From contig JAGWBX010000002.1 in NCBI GenBank assembly GCA_021295655.1, positions 62,001 to 126,000 of the forward strand: a stretch of DNA of 64,000 bases, written 5' to 3'. Below are positions 44,090-52,799 of this stretch, piece by piece. Under the pieces are notes generated by a model. The model ran no database searches, was not told the origin of the DNA, and saw only the letters and a list, made by a program, of their open reading frames with translations. The position numbers were made by a program, and so were the translations under genes. The DNA comes from Candidatus Latescibacterota bacterium (GTDB lineage Bacteria; Latescibacterota; UBA2968; GCA-2709665). Each line of letters starts with the position of its first letter. Positions within the stretch are counted from its first letter, which is position 1.

Positions 44090-44242
44090 CAGTCCGTTGA
44101 AAAAGTCGCTCTGCAGGCGAGGCATTGTGGCCGAAGACAAGGCGCGAGACCGCGTCGAATCGGGGATTCGGCGAGGGAGCGCAACGCGGTATTTCGGCCA
44201 CAAGGGCCGGACGCGGACCGGATGGACTTTTTCTACGGGCTG
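44090..44242. repeat. palindromic repeat A, compact full copy
   Basis: About 150 bp. Terminal inverted repeats CAGTCCGTTGAAAAAGTC and, on the opposite strand, CAGCCCGTAGAAAAAGTC match at 16 of 18. An inner pair TTGTGGCCGAA / TTCGGCCACAA is perfect, and the centre is CGAATC-GGG-GATTCG. The whole folds into one long hairpin. It begins directly after the TAA of folK and ends before the ribosome site of the kinase gene. Confidence 0.85.
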
Positions 44243-44755
44243 TTACGTGCAAACCGACAGCAGCGAAACGCCGTGCAGCTTTCGCACTTCCTGAGTCGGA
44301 ACGATCGATTCGGCCAATTCCGAAAAGGTCTTTTTGAACACCGGATGGCGACCCCGGGGCGTCAAATCGCACAGAGGAACCAGTACAAAAGCCCGCTCGT
44401 GTAACCTCGGATGTGGAATCTCCAGCCCTCGACCTCGAATAATCTCATTCTCGTAAAGGAGGATATCCAGATCCAGCAACCGGGGCCCCCACCTCTGTCT
44501 GCGGACCCTCCCGAATCTTCTTTCGACCGCGAGCAGGCGTTCCAGCAGCGCATGCGGTTCGAGGTCTGTTTCCGCTGCAAGCACCGCATTCAGGAACATC
44601 GGCTGCGCCGTTACCCCGACCGGCGCCGTTTCGTAGACCGGGGAGGCCGCCTTTACTTCGAGGCTATCGTACCCGTCGAGCGCGGCGGCGGCCCGGCGCA
44701 ATACAGCAGCGCGGTCGTCCAGGTTCGCCCCCACACCGATGTAGGAGATCGCCAT
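44243..44755 (-). CDS. folK: 2-amino-4-hydroxy-6-hydroxymethyldihydropteridine pyrophosphokinase
   Basis: 170 residues. Transfers pyrophosphate from ATP to the pterin in folate synthesis. Seen: YIGVGANLDDRAAVLRRA, SPVYETAPVG, FLNAVLAAET, RQRWGPRLLDLDILLY and HPRLHERAFVLVPL, which together define HPPK. ATG three bases after the folB stop. TAA stop is directly followed by repeat A. Confidence 0.95.
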   Translation of the reverse strand: MAISYIGVGANLDDRAAVLRRAAAALDGYDSLEVKAASPVYETAPVGVTAQPMFLNAVLAAETDLEPHALLERLLAVERRFGRVRRQRWGPRLLDLDILLYENEIIRGRGLEIPHPRLHERAFVLVPLCDLTPRGRHPVFKKTFSELAESIVPTQEVRKLHGVSLLSVCT

Positions 44756-44758
44756 CTG

Positions 44759-45115
44759 TCATCCCCGCTCCACTTCGACTTCCACGCCATCGAAAATTGC
44801 CTGCATAGGCGGATTGGGCTTGCGCACCCTGACCCGCACACGCTCCAGATTGAAGTGCGACTGCAGGACCTCCGCGATCCGGTCGGCAAGCGACTCCACG
44901 AGTCCGAAACGCTCTTCCGTAACAACCGTCTTCGTCGCTTCGTAGACACGCGCATAGTCGAAGGCGCCGGCGTCGTCTTTTCGGGCATAACCCCGGAAAT
45001 CCGAAAAAACCTCGACGTCCACTTCAAACCACTGCCCAAGCTTCGCCTCTTCGGGAAACAGCCCATGGTAGGCAAAAAACCTCATATTTCTAAGGCGCAA
45101 TACATCGTTTCCCAT
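44759..45115 (-). CDS. folB: dihydroneopterin aldolase
   Basis: 118 residues. MRFFAYHGLFPEEAKLGQWFEVDV, FDYARVYEATKTVV, GLVESLADRIAEVL and the C-terminal RVRKPNPPMQAIFDGVEVEVER are the FolB pattern. It cleaves dihydroneopterin in folate synthesis. ATG at 45115 chosen; an ATG 18 bases earlier is also possible. A consensus-like promoter lies about 130 bases upstream. First gene of the folB-folK cluster. Confidence 0.93.
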   Translation of the reverse strand: MGNDVLRLRNMRFFAYHGLFPEEAKLGQWFEVDVEVFSDFRGYARKDDAGAFDYARVYEATKTVVTEERFGLVESLADRIAEVLQSHFNLERVRVRVRKPNPPMQAIFDGVEVEVERG

Positions 45116-45242
45116 TGCCTGTTTTTGACGCATCCCTGGCAGCCCGTTGGATAAGCCCATCCGCCTCTTCGGCCGTAAATCGCCCCGCTCAACCCTGCCG
45201 TCGTCGCTGTGGACGCACGACTCCCGATCCTTCGTGGATATC

Positions 45243-45271
45243 AATATAAATGAACAAATGTGCAGAGTCAA
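45243..45271 (-). promoter_or_regulatory. sigma-70-type promoter for folB-folK
   Basis: Minus strand: TTGACT (45266-45271), 17-bp spacer, TATATT (45243-45248). It would give a leader of about 120 bases before folB, unusually long, and points away from another promoter 67 bases to its right. Confidence 0.8.
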
Positions 45272-45337
45272 CAACGCTATGGATTCCGGCAGGTGAAGAC
45301 CGCCCGCGCCAGTACGGTTTCTTGTGGCAGAAACCCC

Positions 45338-45366
45338 TTGACATCGCCAATTCGCGCCTGTATTGT
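45338..45366 (+). promoter_or_regulatory. plus-strand promoter firing into the 45.4-kb element
   Basis: TTGACA (45338-45343), 17-bp spacer, TATTGT (45361-45366). Transcription would start near 45373, just inside the left inverted repeat at 45370. No protein gene follows on the plus strand before 46774. Confidence 0.65.
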
Positions 45367-45369
45367 AAG

Positions 45370-45530
45370 AAGTTGTCATAAAATTCCCGGTGCGTTCCCG
45401 AGCGCGAGCGAAAGGGCGTCGGTCAAGGCGGGCGAATTCGCCCCTATCTCAAGGATAAGGGTGGAATTGACCAACGCAGACCGACGCGCTTGCAGCCGCG
45501 CGAAGACCGCTGGGAATTTTATGACAGCTT
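45370..45530. repeat. 161-bp MITE-like element or structured RNA
   Basis: The ends are inverted repeats of 21 bases matching at 19 positions (core TGTCATAAAATTCCC). The similarity of the two arms continues inward to GCGTCGGTC/GACCGACGC, and a perfect palindrome GGGCGAATTCGCCC lies inside. No open frame of meaning. It could be a miniature transposable element, but I see no clear target duplication; alternatively, with the promoter just before it, a long-hairpin small RNA. Rest of the gap 45116-45563 holds two promoters and nothing else I can name. Confidence 0.72.
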
Positions 45531-45563
45531 CCAAGAAGATGGGCCAGCATCGGAACGGGCTGA

Positions 45564-46625
45564 CTACTGCCTGTAAAAAGGCAGTTCAACGACCTCCGCG
45601 CGGCCTCCGCCGTCTACGGACAGAGACAGGCCGGGCTGTTCATATCCCCTGCGGACGGACGCCAGCGATACCACCCGCCCCAGGCCAGGCGAACGGACAC
45701 TGCTTGTAATCCACCCGATTTGCCTTTCGCCGTCTCGAAGCGGTGTTTCCGCGGGTGGAACCGTATCCGCCTCCACGCGTAGGCCGACCAGATACCGTCT
45801 GGGTTTGCCCAGATTCTGCATCTTGGCGATCGTTTCCTGGCCAATAAAACATCCCTTTGTGAAATCGACCGCATGATGGAGGCCTGCTTCCAGCGGTACA
45901 ACCCGCTCGTCCACGTCCGCTCCGTAACGTGGAATTCCGGACTCTATTCGCAACGCTTCCATTGCCTGAAACCCAATGGGGCGTGCGCCCGCAGCCATCA
46001 GGGCATTCCACAGCCGCGGGGCCTTGTCAGCCGTTACCCGGAGATCGTAGCCGGGCTCTCCCGTATAGGAGCGCGCGGTCACGGACACATCCACGCCATC
46101 CATCATGTGGACGACCGTATGGCAATCCGCAAGTCCGGTGGGCACATCACCCACCAAAGGCACAATGAGCGCGCGGGCGCCGGGGCCGTGTACGCCCAAT
46201 ATCGCCAGTTCCCCTGTAACGTCCTTTATATCGACGTCATCCGCAATAAGGTATTTATCCAGGGACGCCATCAGCTTCACCTGCAGACCGGGCTCCGTCT
46301 CCAGCAGGAACCCTTCCGCGTTCCGATAGACCCATACGTCGGTCAATGTCTGGCCCCGAGGTGTCGTCATCGTCGCATAGTTTCCCTCTCCCGCTGCCAG
46401 CCCTTCGACCGTATTGCTCAACATCCCATGCAAAAAACGCGCACGGTCCGTGCCGGTAACGAACAGATGGCCCCTGTCGCACCGATCGACCAGACCCGCG
46501 GCCTCTCGAACAGAAGCGTACTCGGATGCGGCATCGCCGTAGTGAGCTGTCGTCTCCGTGCCGTCAATCCGTTCGAATACCGCGCCCGCCGCCAGTTTGG
46601 CTGCCCGAAGCGCTGAAATTGTCAT
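45564..46625 (-). CDS. ygfZ: tRNA-modifying/Fe-S maturation protein YgfZ (GcvT fold)
   Basis: 353 residues of the folate-binding YgfZ/IBA57 family. The signature KGCFIGQE is present in HHAVDFTKGCFIGQETIAKM, with GLVDRCDRGHLFVTGTDRARFLHGMLSN near the start, YTGEPGYDLRV in the middle and a C-terminal barrel. YgfZ helps assemble or repair 4Fe-4S enzymes such as MiaB, which is encoded 10 kb away. ATG at 46625 with GGGAGG 8 bases before it. The signature cysteine separates it from the aminomethyltransferase GcvT. Confidence 0.9.
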   Translation of the reverse strand: MTISALRAAKLAAGAVFERIDGTETTAHYGDAASEYASVREAAGLVDRCDRGHLFVTGTDRARFLHGMLSNTVEGLAAGEGNYATMTTPRGQTLTDVWVYRNAEGFLLETEPGLQVKLMASLDKYLIADDVDIKDVTGELAILGVHGPGARALIVPLVGDVPTGLADCHTVVHMMDGVDVSVTARSYTGEPGYDLRVTADKAPRLWNALMAAGARPIGFQAMEALRIESGIPRYGADVDERVVPLEAGLHHAVDFTKGCFIGQETIAKMQNLGKPRRYLVGLRVEADTVPPAETPLRDGERQIGWITSSVRSPGLGRVVSLASVRRGYEQPGLSLSVDGGGRAEVVELPFYRQ

Positions 46626-46675
46626 TGAGCGACCTCCCGATTGAACGCCGAACAGACACGTTGACATCCTGATGA

Positions 46676-46704
46676 AACTTATTTTGAACCCCGGGCCATG
46701 TCAA
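46676..46704 (-). promoter_or_regulatory. candidate promoter for ygfZ
   Basis: Minus strand: TTGACA (46699-46704), 17-bp spacer, TAAGTT (46676-46681). The -10 box is weaker than in the other promoters of this window. Confidence 0.45.
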
Positions 46705-46773
46705 GGAAAACCAGCGTGGCGGCAACCATTCCGCACGAATTCTGAAACGCCGCCAGCCGGCCGCGTATCCGAC

Positions 46774-47340
46774 ATGAAACGCTTCATTCCAATGGTCCTT
46801 CTCGTGCTGACCGCCTGTGGCGGCGGCCTGGGTCCGGGGCCTCCCGACGGTACGGGCATCAAGGGAACCCTGATTTTTCATGGCGAATGGCCGCCGGAGA
46901 CCGATGACGTCGCTGTGGCTGTCTACAGGCGGCGCCCGCAGACCCTTGCCGATTTTTTCAATATTGCCGGCTGGGACACGACCGTGACCATCGGGGCGGT
47001 CCGTTTCGAGTATTTCGTGCCGCTGGAAGAGCCGGGCGTCTATGAGTGGATTGTGGTGGCGTGGCGGCCCCGCGGCGGTTTCTGGAACTTTGACTCTCTG
47101 CTCGGATGTTATCACGTTGGCAACGATACCCTGCCCACACCGGTGCAGGTTCACCTGGGCGAAACCACGAAAAATGTCGATATCCAGACCTACTTCGACC
47201 TTGTGCAGGGCGCCGATCGGCCGGATCGGGACATTTGCACGGGTTTTCTGCCTCCTCTGCCTTCTCCTTCCGGGCTCGGCGGTGCAGGCGGAAACCTCCG
47301 GCACGATCATCGGACGAACAACCGACGAATCAACCGGTGA
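46774..47340 (+). CDS. small exported lipoprotein
   Basis: Signal MKRFIPMVLLVLTACGGG with a lipobox cysteine (LTAC). Mature part has beta-sandwich character: IKGTLIFHGEWPPETDDVAVAVYR, YFVPLEEPGVYEWIVVAW, CYHVGNDTLPTPVQVHLGETTKNVDI. The domain looks like a carboxypeptidase-regulatory or prealbumin-type beta domain, but I cannot name it. The last 50 codons overlap the TonB receptor start and have low-complexity, frame-shadow composition, so the natural end is probably near 47215 and an indel is possible. It probably belongs with the receptor. Confidence 0.62.
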   Translation: MKRFIPMVLLVLTACGGGLGPGPPDGTGIKGTLIFHGEWPPETDDVAVAVYRRRPQTLADFFNIAGWDTTVTIGAVRFEYFVPLEEPGVYEWIVVAWRPRGGFWNFDSLLGCYHVGNDTLPTPVQVHLGETTKNVDIQTYFDLVQGADRPDRDICTGFLPPLPSPSGLGGAGGNLRHDHRTNNRRINR

Positions 47341-49387
47341 ATCGTTGCCGGGCGCAAGCGCGGTTTTGCTTGGCACAGGTATCGGAACCGAGACCGACGT
47401 CGAAGGAGAGTTCCGTCTGACGGGTCTGCCGCCAGGCCCGTATACCCTGTCCGTTTCCATGCTGGGCTTCAAACCTCAGGTAATGAAGGACATTCCGGTT
47501 ACCGCGAACGATACCCTGCGGCTTTCCGTCCGACTCGCGACCTCGCCGATCCGGATGCCCGCCATCGTGGTTTCAGCAAGCAAACGCGCGCGAAACGTCG
47601 TGGACGCGCCGACAAGCGTGTCGCTCATCGGCTCGGAGGAAATCCAGTCCGACAATTCCGCCACGCTGAACGAATCTCTTGAGTACGTTCCCGGCGTCAA
47701 TATGGTGGGAGGCCAGGTCAACATAAGGGGGTCAAGCGGCTATTCCCGCGGTACGGGAAGCCGCGTACTTATGCTGATCGACGGCTTCCCTGCGCTGTCC
47801 GCCGATAACGGCGAAGTCAAGTGGGACGCCATTCCGATCGACCAGATCGCGCGCGTGGAAATCATCAAGGGCGCCGGGTCCGCACTTTACGGCACGGGCG
47901 CGCTCGGGGGCATCATCAACGTTATTACCCGGAATCCGTCGCCCGAACCCGAGACGCACTTTCGGTTCCTGGGCGGCCGATACAGCGAACCCGGCCATCA
48001 GGAGTGGCGCTGGTCGTCGAGCGGTAGATACTACGAAGGCACGGACGTCAGCCATTCCCGGCAGTCCGGGAACACCGGATTCATTCTGGGCGCCGGGCAG
48101 AAATGGACCAACGGTTTCCGGGAAAACGCGTGGCACAGGAGATACAAACTCTTCGGCAAACTCAGACACCGATTCAAGGCCGCGGCAACGGTTACCGCAA
48201 CCTGCAACTGGGCGCTGGACGATCACGGCACCTTCGTGCTGTGGAAAGACAGAAACGAGCCGCTGGAGGTGCCCGAGAGCGCCAAAGGAGACAAAACCGT
48301 ATCCCAGAAACTGAATCTGCACGTCGATTTATATCACCTGCTCAATCCGCAAACGGGCTATCGACTCAAATCGTTCGTGTATCGCACGGAATTTGACAAC
48401 GAAGTCAGCGGGAGAACGTCGTCGGAAGCATACAAGCTGGGGCAGGAGTTCCAGCTGGATCTCCAGCCGGCCGGGAGGGTGGCGCTGACGGTCGGCACAC
48501 AGTGGATTCACGACATCGTTCATTCTTCAGATCATCTCTTCGGCAACCACACCGGGCTCATCCTCGCGGCATATGCCCAGACCGAGATCGAACCGACGGA
48601 CCGGATTACATTGTCGGTGGGCAGTCGCTATGACCGATATCGCACCGACGACCGCGACTCGGAGAACCGTCTGAGCCCGAAGCTGGGTTTCTCGTATCGC
48701 ACATCCGGAAGCACCACGTTGCGAGGGACGCTGGGATGGGGCTTCAGAGGACCTTCAATCGCCGAAATCTACACGGACGCCACCTTCTCCGCGATTCCCA
48801 TCATTCCCAATACCGCCCTTGTGGCCGAAAGGAGCATATCCGCCGAGGTCGCGCTGGATCACCGTCCGGCGCCGTGGTCCGTCATCAACGTCGCGGCATT
48901 CTGGAGTCGCTATCAGGATCTCGTGGAAGCCCGGCCGGACGCCGCCGGCGTCGTACAGTTCAGGAATGTCGCGAGAGGCCGTACTGCCGGCGTCGAGGCG
49001 AGCATGGCCGCGGCGATCGATCCTGTCCGTCTCGAAGGGAACTATACCTTCATCAGCGCGATTGAGAATCTGCCGGAGGGAGATCTTCCGCTGCCCTATC
49101 GACCCCGGCACATTGCCGCCGCAGGCTTGCAGACCACGTTCGGCCGGCTCAAACTGGAAGGCCGATTCAGGTTCAGAAGCCGAATCCTGCGCGCTTCGGG
49201 CCTGTTGCCGGAAGGGAACCGCGATCTCATACCGGTCTATCTGCTCGACGTCTCGGCCTCGTACGCGTTCGGAGAGGTCCAGGTGGTGCTGAAAGCACAT
49301 AACGCCCTGGCGTACAATTACGCCGTTGTAGAACGCAATCTGGGCTCGCCCAGACGAATTTCGCTCGGAATTACGGCAAGGCACTGA
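47174..49387 (+). CDS. TonB-dependent outer-membrane receptor with N-terminal carboxypeptidase-like domain
   Basis: 737 residues. Signal peptide (FARVFCLLCLLLPGSAVQA), then a carboxypeptidase-D regulatory-like domain (GTIIGRTTDESTGESLPGAS, TDVEGEFRLTGLPPGPYTL), the plug (VDAPTSVSLIGSEEI, LEYVPGVNMVGGQVNIRGSS, RVEIIKGAGSALYGTGALGG) and a 22-strand-type barrel ending LGSPRRISLGITARH. It imports a substrate such as a metal complex, vitamin or glycan using TonB energy; no specificity can be read. I chose the ATG at 47174 because it precedes the hydrophobic signal; its ribosome site is weak. Overlaps the lipoprotein gene, so the two are probably coupled. Confidence 0.86.
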   Translation: MSISRPTSTLCRAPIGRIGTFARVFCLLCLLLPGSAVQAETSGTIIGRTTDESTGESLPGASAVLLGTGIGTETDVEGEFRLTGLPPGPYTLSVSMLGFKPQVMKDIPVTANDTLRLSVRLATSPIRMPAIVVSASKRARNVVDAPTSVSLIGSEEIQSDNSATLNESLEYVPGVNMVGGQVNIRGSSGYSRGTGSRVLMLIDGFPALSADNGEVKWDAIPIDQIARVEIIKGAGSALYGTGALGGIINVITRNPSPEPETHFRFLGGRYSEPGHQEWRWSSSGRYYEGTDVSHSRQSGNTGFILGAGQKWTNGFRENAWHRRYKLFGKLRHRFKAAATVTATCNWALDDHGTFVLWKDRNEPLEVPESAKGDKTVSQKLNLHVDLYHLLNPQTGYRLKSFVYRTEFDNEVSGRTSSEAYKLGQEFQLDLQPAGRVALTVGTQWIHDIVHSSDHLFGNHTGLILAAYAQTEIEPTDRITLSVGSRYDRYRTDDRDSENRLSPKLGFSYRTSGSTTLRGTLGWGFRGPSIAEIYTDATFSAIPIIPNTALVAERSISAEVALDHRPAPWSVINVAAFWSRYQDLVEARPDAAGVVQFRNVARGRTAGVEASMAAAIDPVRLEGNYTFISAIENLPEGDLPLPYRPRHIAAAGLQTTFGRLKLEGRFRFRSRILRASGLLPEGNRDLIPVYLLDVSASYAFGEVQVVLKAHNALAYNYAVVERNLGSPRRISLGITARH

Positions 49388-49406
49388 AATCCCGAAGGAG
49401 ACTTTC

Positions 49407-50375
49407 ATGAAAGCGATTCAAGTTGACCGCGCCGGCGGACCCGAGGTCCTCCTCTATAAAGATGTACCGAATCCCGAACCCGCCCCTGGCGAGGTACTCG
49501 TCAGAATCAACGCTATCGGATTGAATTATATAGACACATACCACCGCACGGGCCTCTATCCGCTGGACCTGCCCTTCATTCCCGGTCTCGAGGCCGCGGG
49601 GACGGTGGCGGCCCTGGGGACTGACGCCACGGATTTCAGGTTGGGGGATCTCGTCGCCTACGCGGGAGTACCCGGATCCTACGCCGAATTTGTCGCAGCG
49701 CCGCAGGAGAGACTCGTCAGACTCCCGGATGGCGTGGACGCCGCCGCCGGCGCGGCCGCCATGCTCCAGGGAATGACGTCCCATTATCTCGTTCACAGTA
49801 CGTGCAACGTTCTGGAAGGCGACACCGTTCTCATCCACGCAGCCGCGGGGGGCGTGGGACTCATTCTGGTTCAGATGGCGAAAATGCGAGGCGCGCAAGT
49901 CATCGGGACGGTGTCAACGGAAGAGAAGGCGCAACTGGCGCGGGGTGCCGGAGCGGATGAAATCATAAGATATACCGAACAGGATTTCGAAGCCGAAGTC
50001 AATCGCCTCACAGACGGCCAGGGCGTTCACGTCGCGTACGACTCGGTGGGGAAAACCACGTGGGAAAAGAGCTTGAATTGCCTGCGTCCCAGGGGCTACC
50101 TCGTGCTGTTCGGCAATGCCAGCGGCCCGGTTCCGCCCGTCGACCCGCTGCTGCTCAGCCGCCATGGCTCGATATTCATGACGCGCCCCACTCTCGTCGA
50201 CTACACCGCAACCCGCGAGGAATTGCAAGGTCGCGCCGGAGAGTTGCTTGGCTGGATTCAAACCGGGAAGCTCAGCCTGCGGATCGACCGTACGCTGCCT
50301 CTGTCGGATGCCCGCGAAGCCCACCGGCTGCTCGAAGGCAGACGGACGAAGGGCAAGGTGCTCCTGATTCCGTAG
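49407..50375 (+). CDS. NADPH:quinone reductase (zeta-crystallin type)
   Basis: 322 residues of the medium-chain dehydrogenase superfamily without zinc ligands. GroES-like N-terminus AIQVDRAGGPEVLLYKDVPNP, IGLNYIDTYHRTGLYP, PGLEAAGTVAALG, then nucleotide-binding TVLIHAAAGGVGLILVQMAK and YDSVGKTTWEKSLNCL. Reduces quinones with NADPH. ATG with GAAGGAGA. Nineteen bases after the TonB gene, but with no evident connection to transport. Confidence 0.92.
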   Translation: MKAIQVDRAGGPEVLLYKDVPNPEPAPGEVLVRINAIGLNYIDTYHRTGLYPLDLPFIPGLEAAGTVAALGTDATDFRLGDLVAYAGVPGSYAEFVAAPQERLVRLPDGVDAAAGAAAMLQGMTSHYLVHSTCNVLEGDTVLIHAAAGGVGLILVQMAKMRGAQVIGTVSTEEKAQLARGAGADEIIRYTEQDFEAEVNRLTDGQGVHVAYDSVGKTTWEKSLNCLRPRGYLVLFGNASGPVPPVDPLLLSRHGSIFMTRPTLVDYTATREELQGRAGELLGWIQTGKLSLRIDRTLPLSDAREAHRLLEGRRTKGKVLLIP

Positions 50376-50477
50376 AAAACCTGAAAGAGACGGGCTGAAC
50401 GCAACGTTCGATCCGTCTTGACAATTCCGGCGAATGGCACCCTCGCGAGGGCCCGGCGCATTGGCTGGCAGGCGACG

Positions 50478-51227
50478 TCAAATGCGAATTTCTCTCCTGA
50501 CGCCCCGGACGTCCATTTCGAATTCGATCCCTATAACGGGCGGTCGCGCCAGGTACAACCTGAGGCCGTGACGCTGCGCCGCCCCGACGCCGGGCAACAC
50601 GACTTCGTCCAGCAGACGGTCCAAACGGTGCGCCGTGTAGACGTCCACGGCTGTCACCTGATCCCATGTTCCTCCCAGGCCCGCCAGCCGATCTGCCATG
50701 ACCTGCACCACGTATGCCGCCTTCTCCAACATCGCGTCCGGGCCTGTCTCGCCCCGCCTGACGATGCCGTCGCGGACCAGTTCGCCTTCAAGCAGTTCAC
50801 CCGCGCCCGCGATGACAAACGTACGGCCGGTTTCTTCGCGGCAGGGCATGGTGTATGAAAATCCGTGCATCGTGGTATCTTCCGGCGGATTGTGCAACGG
50901 CGCGACATTGGTTCGTGCGACCGGGTTCATTCCGTTCACGTGCAGGCCCCAGGACGCCAGAAGTCCGCAATAATCCTCGTTGAATCTGATGAATCCGTCC
51001 ATCGGGTGCGGTTTCGGGCATCGGAGTTCCACACCGCAAAGCGCGTGCCGTTCCCGACCCGACCCGTGAAGATGCACTTCCACCTTCCCGAACCCCTCAC
51101 GCCACGGAAGCGGTTCCGCCAACGTCGCGTGCACGATCTCGTATCCTGTCGCGGCAACGACCCCGCACGAATAGGGTTCGATTCCTTTAAGGAATTGATA
51201 TTGTCCTTTTACATTCTCAAAAAGCAT
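50478..51227 (-). CDS. RidA-like (YjgF/YER057c) family protein
   Basis: 249 residues. The C-terminal half matches the RidA/chorismate-mutase-like fold: VVQVMADRLAGLGGTWDQVTAVDVYTAHRL and VIGIEFEMDVRGVRREI. The N-terminal half (GIEPYSCGVVAATGYEIVHATL) looks like a second related domain. Single-domain RidA hydrolyses enamine intermediates, but this longer type has no established function. ATG 51225-51227 with no strong ribosome site. It is separated from the upstream M42 gene by a gap carrying repeat B. Confidence 0.72.
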   Translation of the reverse strand: MLFENVKGQYQFLKGIEPYSCGVVAATGYEIVHATLAEPLPWREGFGKVEVHLHGSGRERHALCGVELRCPKPHPMDGFIRFNEDYCGLLASWGLHVNGMNPVARTNVAPLHNPPEDTTMHGFSYTMPCREETGRTFVIAGAGELLEGELVRDGIVRRGETGPDAMLEKAAYVVQVMADRLAGLGGTWDQVTAVDVYTAHRLDRLLDEVVLPGVGAAQRHGLRLYLARPPVIGIEFEMDVRGVRREIRI

Positions 51228-51339
51228 AAATAAAAGCCGTGGCTTTCCGTCTTGCCCGAAGCGTCCGCGTGCGGTGCCCAACCTCAATTCAAAGAGAGAT
51301 AACCGATATCCCCAAAACGAAAAAAACAGGAACTCGGAG

Positions 51340-51382
51340 ACGCGACGAAAGCCCCTGAAACGGGGCGTCACGGTCGTCAAAA
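51340..51382 (-). repeat. dispersed 43-bp repeat B, copy 2
   Basis: On the minus strand it matches 6018-6060 at 40 of 43 positions, including the core hairpin CGCCCC...GGGG. It lies in the 317-base gap 51228-51544, about 110 bases upstream of the RidA-like start. The remainder of the gap is AT-richer and contains no gene that I recognise. Confidence 0.7.
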
Positions 51383-51544
51383 AGGACGGTTTTTCAGCTC
51401 ACGTCCAGTGACCCGACGTATCCTGGAAATCCGACGTCAAATCGCTGAAATTTTCCTGTGAATATTCGATTTACGATCCCCGAAAATGATGAATCAAGAG
51501 CAAACCTCAGATGATTGGGTCAACTCATGCCCGCGTGCCGAAGC

Positions 51545-52603
51545 TCAATCCGGAGGATTCCTGAGGTACGCCATCAGCAGCCGGGCCGAATTGATGATCC
51601 CTTCCATCGAACAGATCTCGTACCCGTGGGTGTTCTCCCCCGGATATGCGATGCAGGCCGACCGGCCTGCCGATCCGATACGTTTGGCAATACTGGCGTC
51701 GCTTCCGTAGGAGGTTACCACAGCCGGCTGCGTTTCAAATCCCATACGTGCAGCCAGCGCCCCCAGATGGCGCAACGTCCGTTCGTGATAAACACCGGTC
51801 GCGTCGGCCCAGAGCAGAACGGGTTTTTCGCAATTCTCGATCTGGTACTCCTCGGCCACAGGTGCGATATCCAGCGCAATCGCCGTCTGCGCGGGCAGTT
51901 GTCCAATTGAAAACGCGGCGCCCTGCGCGCCGATTTCCTCCTCTGAACTCGCGATGAGATACACGTCATTCGGCGGCGGCGCCTCCGCCAGATGCCTGGC
52001 CGCCTCGATCAATATAGCCAATCCGGCCCTGCAGTCCAGGTTGTAACCGCAGATGAAGTTATCCAGAAACACGGGCGTTTTCCGGGAACGCGCCAGCACG
52101 GCCTTGCTGCCGCGATGTACGCCGAGGTCCCGCAGTTCCGCGGCAGTGCGCTTGGTTTCGATCCAGAACGACTCCCATTCGACCGCCTTGCCCGTCTTGA
52201 GCCGACCCGCCGGACTTTCGTTGGAAACATGCTTGGAGCCCACGGACAGAATGCCGGTTACCGGCTCATTTTCGGTCAGCACGTCAACCGGCCCCTCGCC
52301 TACCGCCCACGCGTGGAGCCCACCCAGCGGCCGGACCCGCAGGCGTCCATCGTCCTGAACACGCCTGACCATTAACGAGATCTCGTCCTTGTGCGCCGTA
52401 ACGGCAACGGGAGCGCCGTCACCCCGGCCCCTGAAATGAATCACGATGCTCTCGGCCGCATCCTGCCGGACCGAAGCCGCGAGGGGACGCACCTCGTCCA
52501 TCACGATGGCGTCCACTTCGCCTTCGGCCCCCGGCGGAGCATGTGCCGTCAGAAGTCTTTCCAGCAACTTCAACAGACGCGATCGATCAATTGACACATC
52601 CAT
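51545..52603 (-). CDS. M42 family aminopeptidase/endoglucanase-like metallopeptidase
   Basis: 352 residues. Co-catalytic metal sites: [17 protein letters not shown] (histidine), [15 protein letters not shown] (aspartate), [14 protein letters not shown] (glutamates) and [13 protein letters not shown] (histidine). The [19 protein letters not shown] start is typical of M42 peptidases, which form large tetrahedral shells that trim peptides. ATG 52601-52603 follows GGAGG. Cytosolic. Divergent from the sigma-factor gene. Confidence 0.86.
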   Translation of the reverse strand: MDVSIDRSRLLKLLERLLTAHAPPGAEGEVDAIVMDEVRPLAASVRQDAAESIVIHFRGRGDGAPVAVTAHKDEISLMVRRVQDDGRLRVRPLGGLHAWAVGEGPVDVLTENEPVTGILSVGSKHVSNESPAGRLKTGKAVEWESFWIETKRTAAELRDLGVHRGSKAVLARSRKTPVFLDNFICGYNLDCRAGLAILIEAARHLAEAPPPNDVYLIASSEEEIGAQGAAFSIGQLPAQTAIALDIAPVAEEYQIENCEKPVLLWADATGVYHERTLRHLGALAARMGFETQPAVVTSYGSDASIAKRIGSAGRSACIAYPGENTHGYEICSMEGIINSARLLMAYLRNPPD

Positions 52604-52689
52604 CGGAATGCCTCCAAACGTCGCATGGGAGCCAGAACGCGGGGCCCTTACATCACAGGTTTCACTGCAGTCCGCGCAGGAGATTTCGC

Positions 52690-52718
52690 TTGACATCGCA
52701 CTGGGAACACGAAATATT
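52690..52718 (+). promoter_or_regulatory. candidate promoter for the RpoD-like sigma gene
   Basis: TTGACA (52690-52695), 17-bp spacer, AATATT (52713-52718). Leader about 75 bases before the GTG at 52800. Confidence 0.6.
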
Positions 52719-52799
52719 CAGTTTGATTACATAACATACTTTCTCCCGCCGGTTGCAGAATCCCATCCACGAATCGCACATCCGTCAGAGGTGATCTTC

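Noticed and set aside
45555..45580. Hairpin CTGCCT...AGGCAG at the end of ygfZ as a terminator
   Set aside because: Only six to seven pairs with no T run; it overlaps the last codons and may be chance.
50387..50420. Stem-loop after the quinone-reductase gene
   Set aside because: Two five-base stems broken by a three-base mismatch and a poor T tract; too weak to call.
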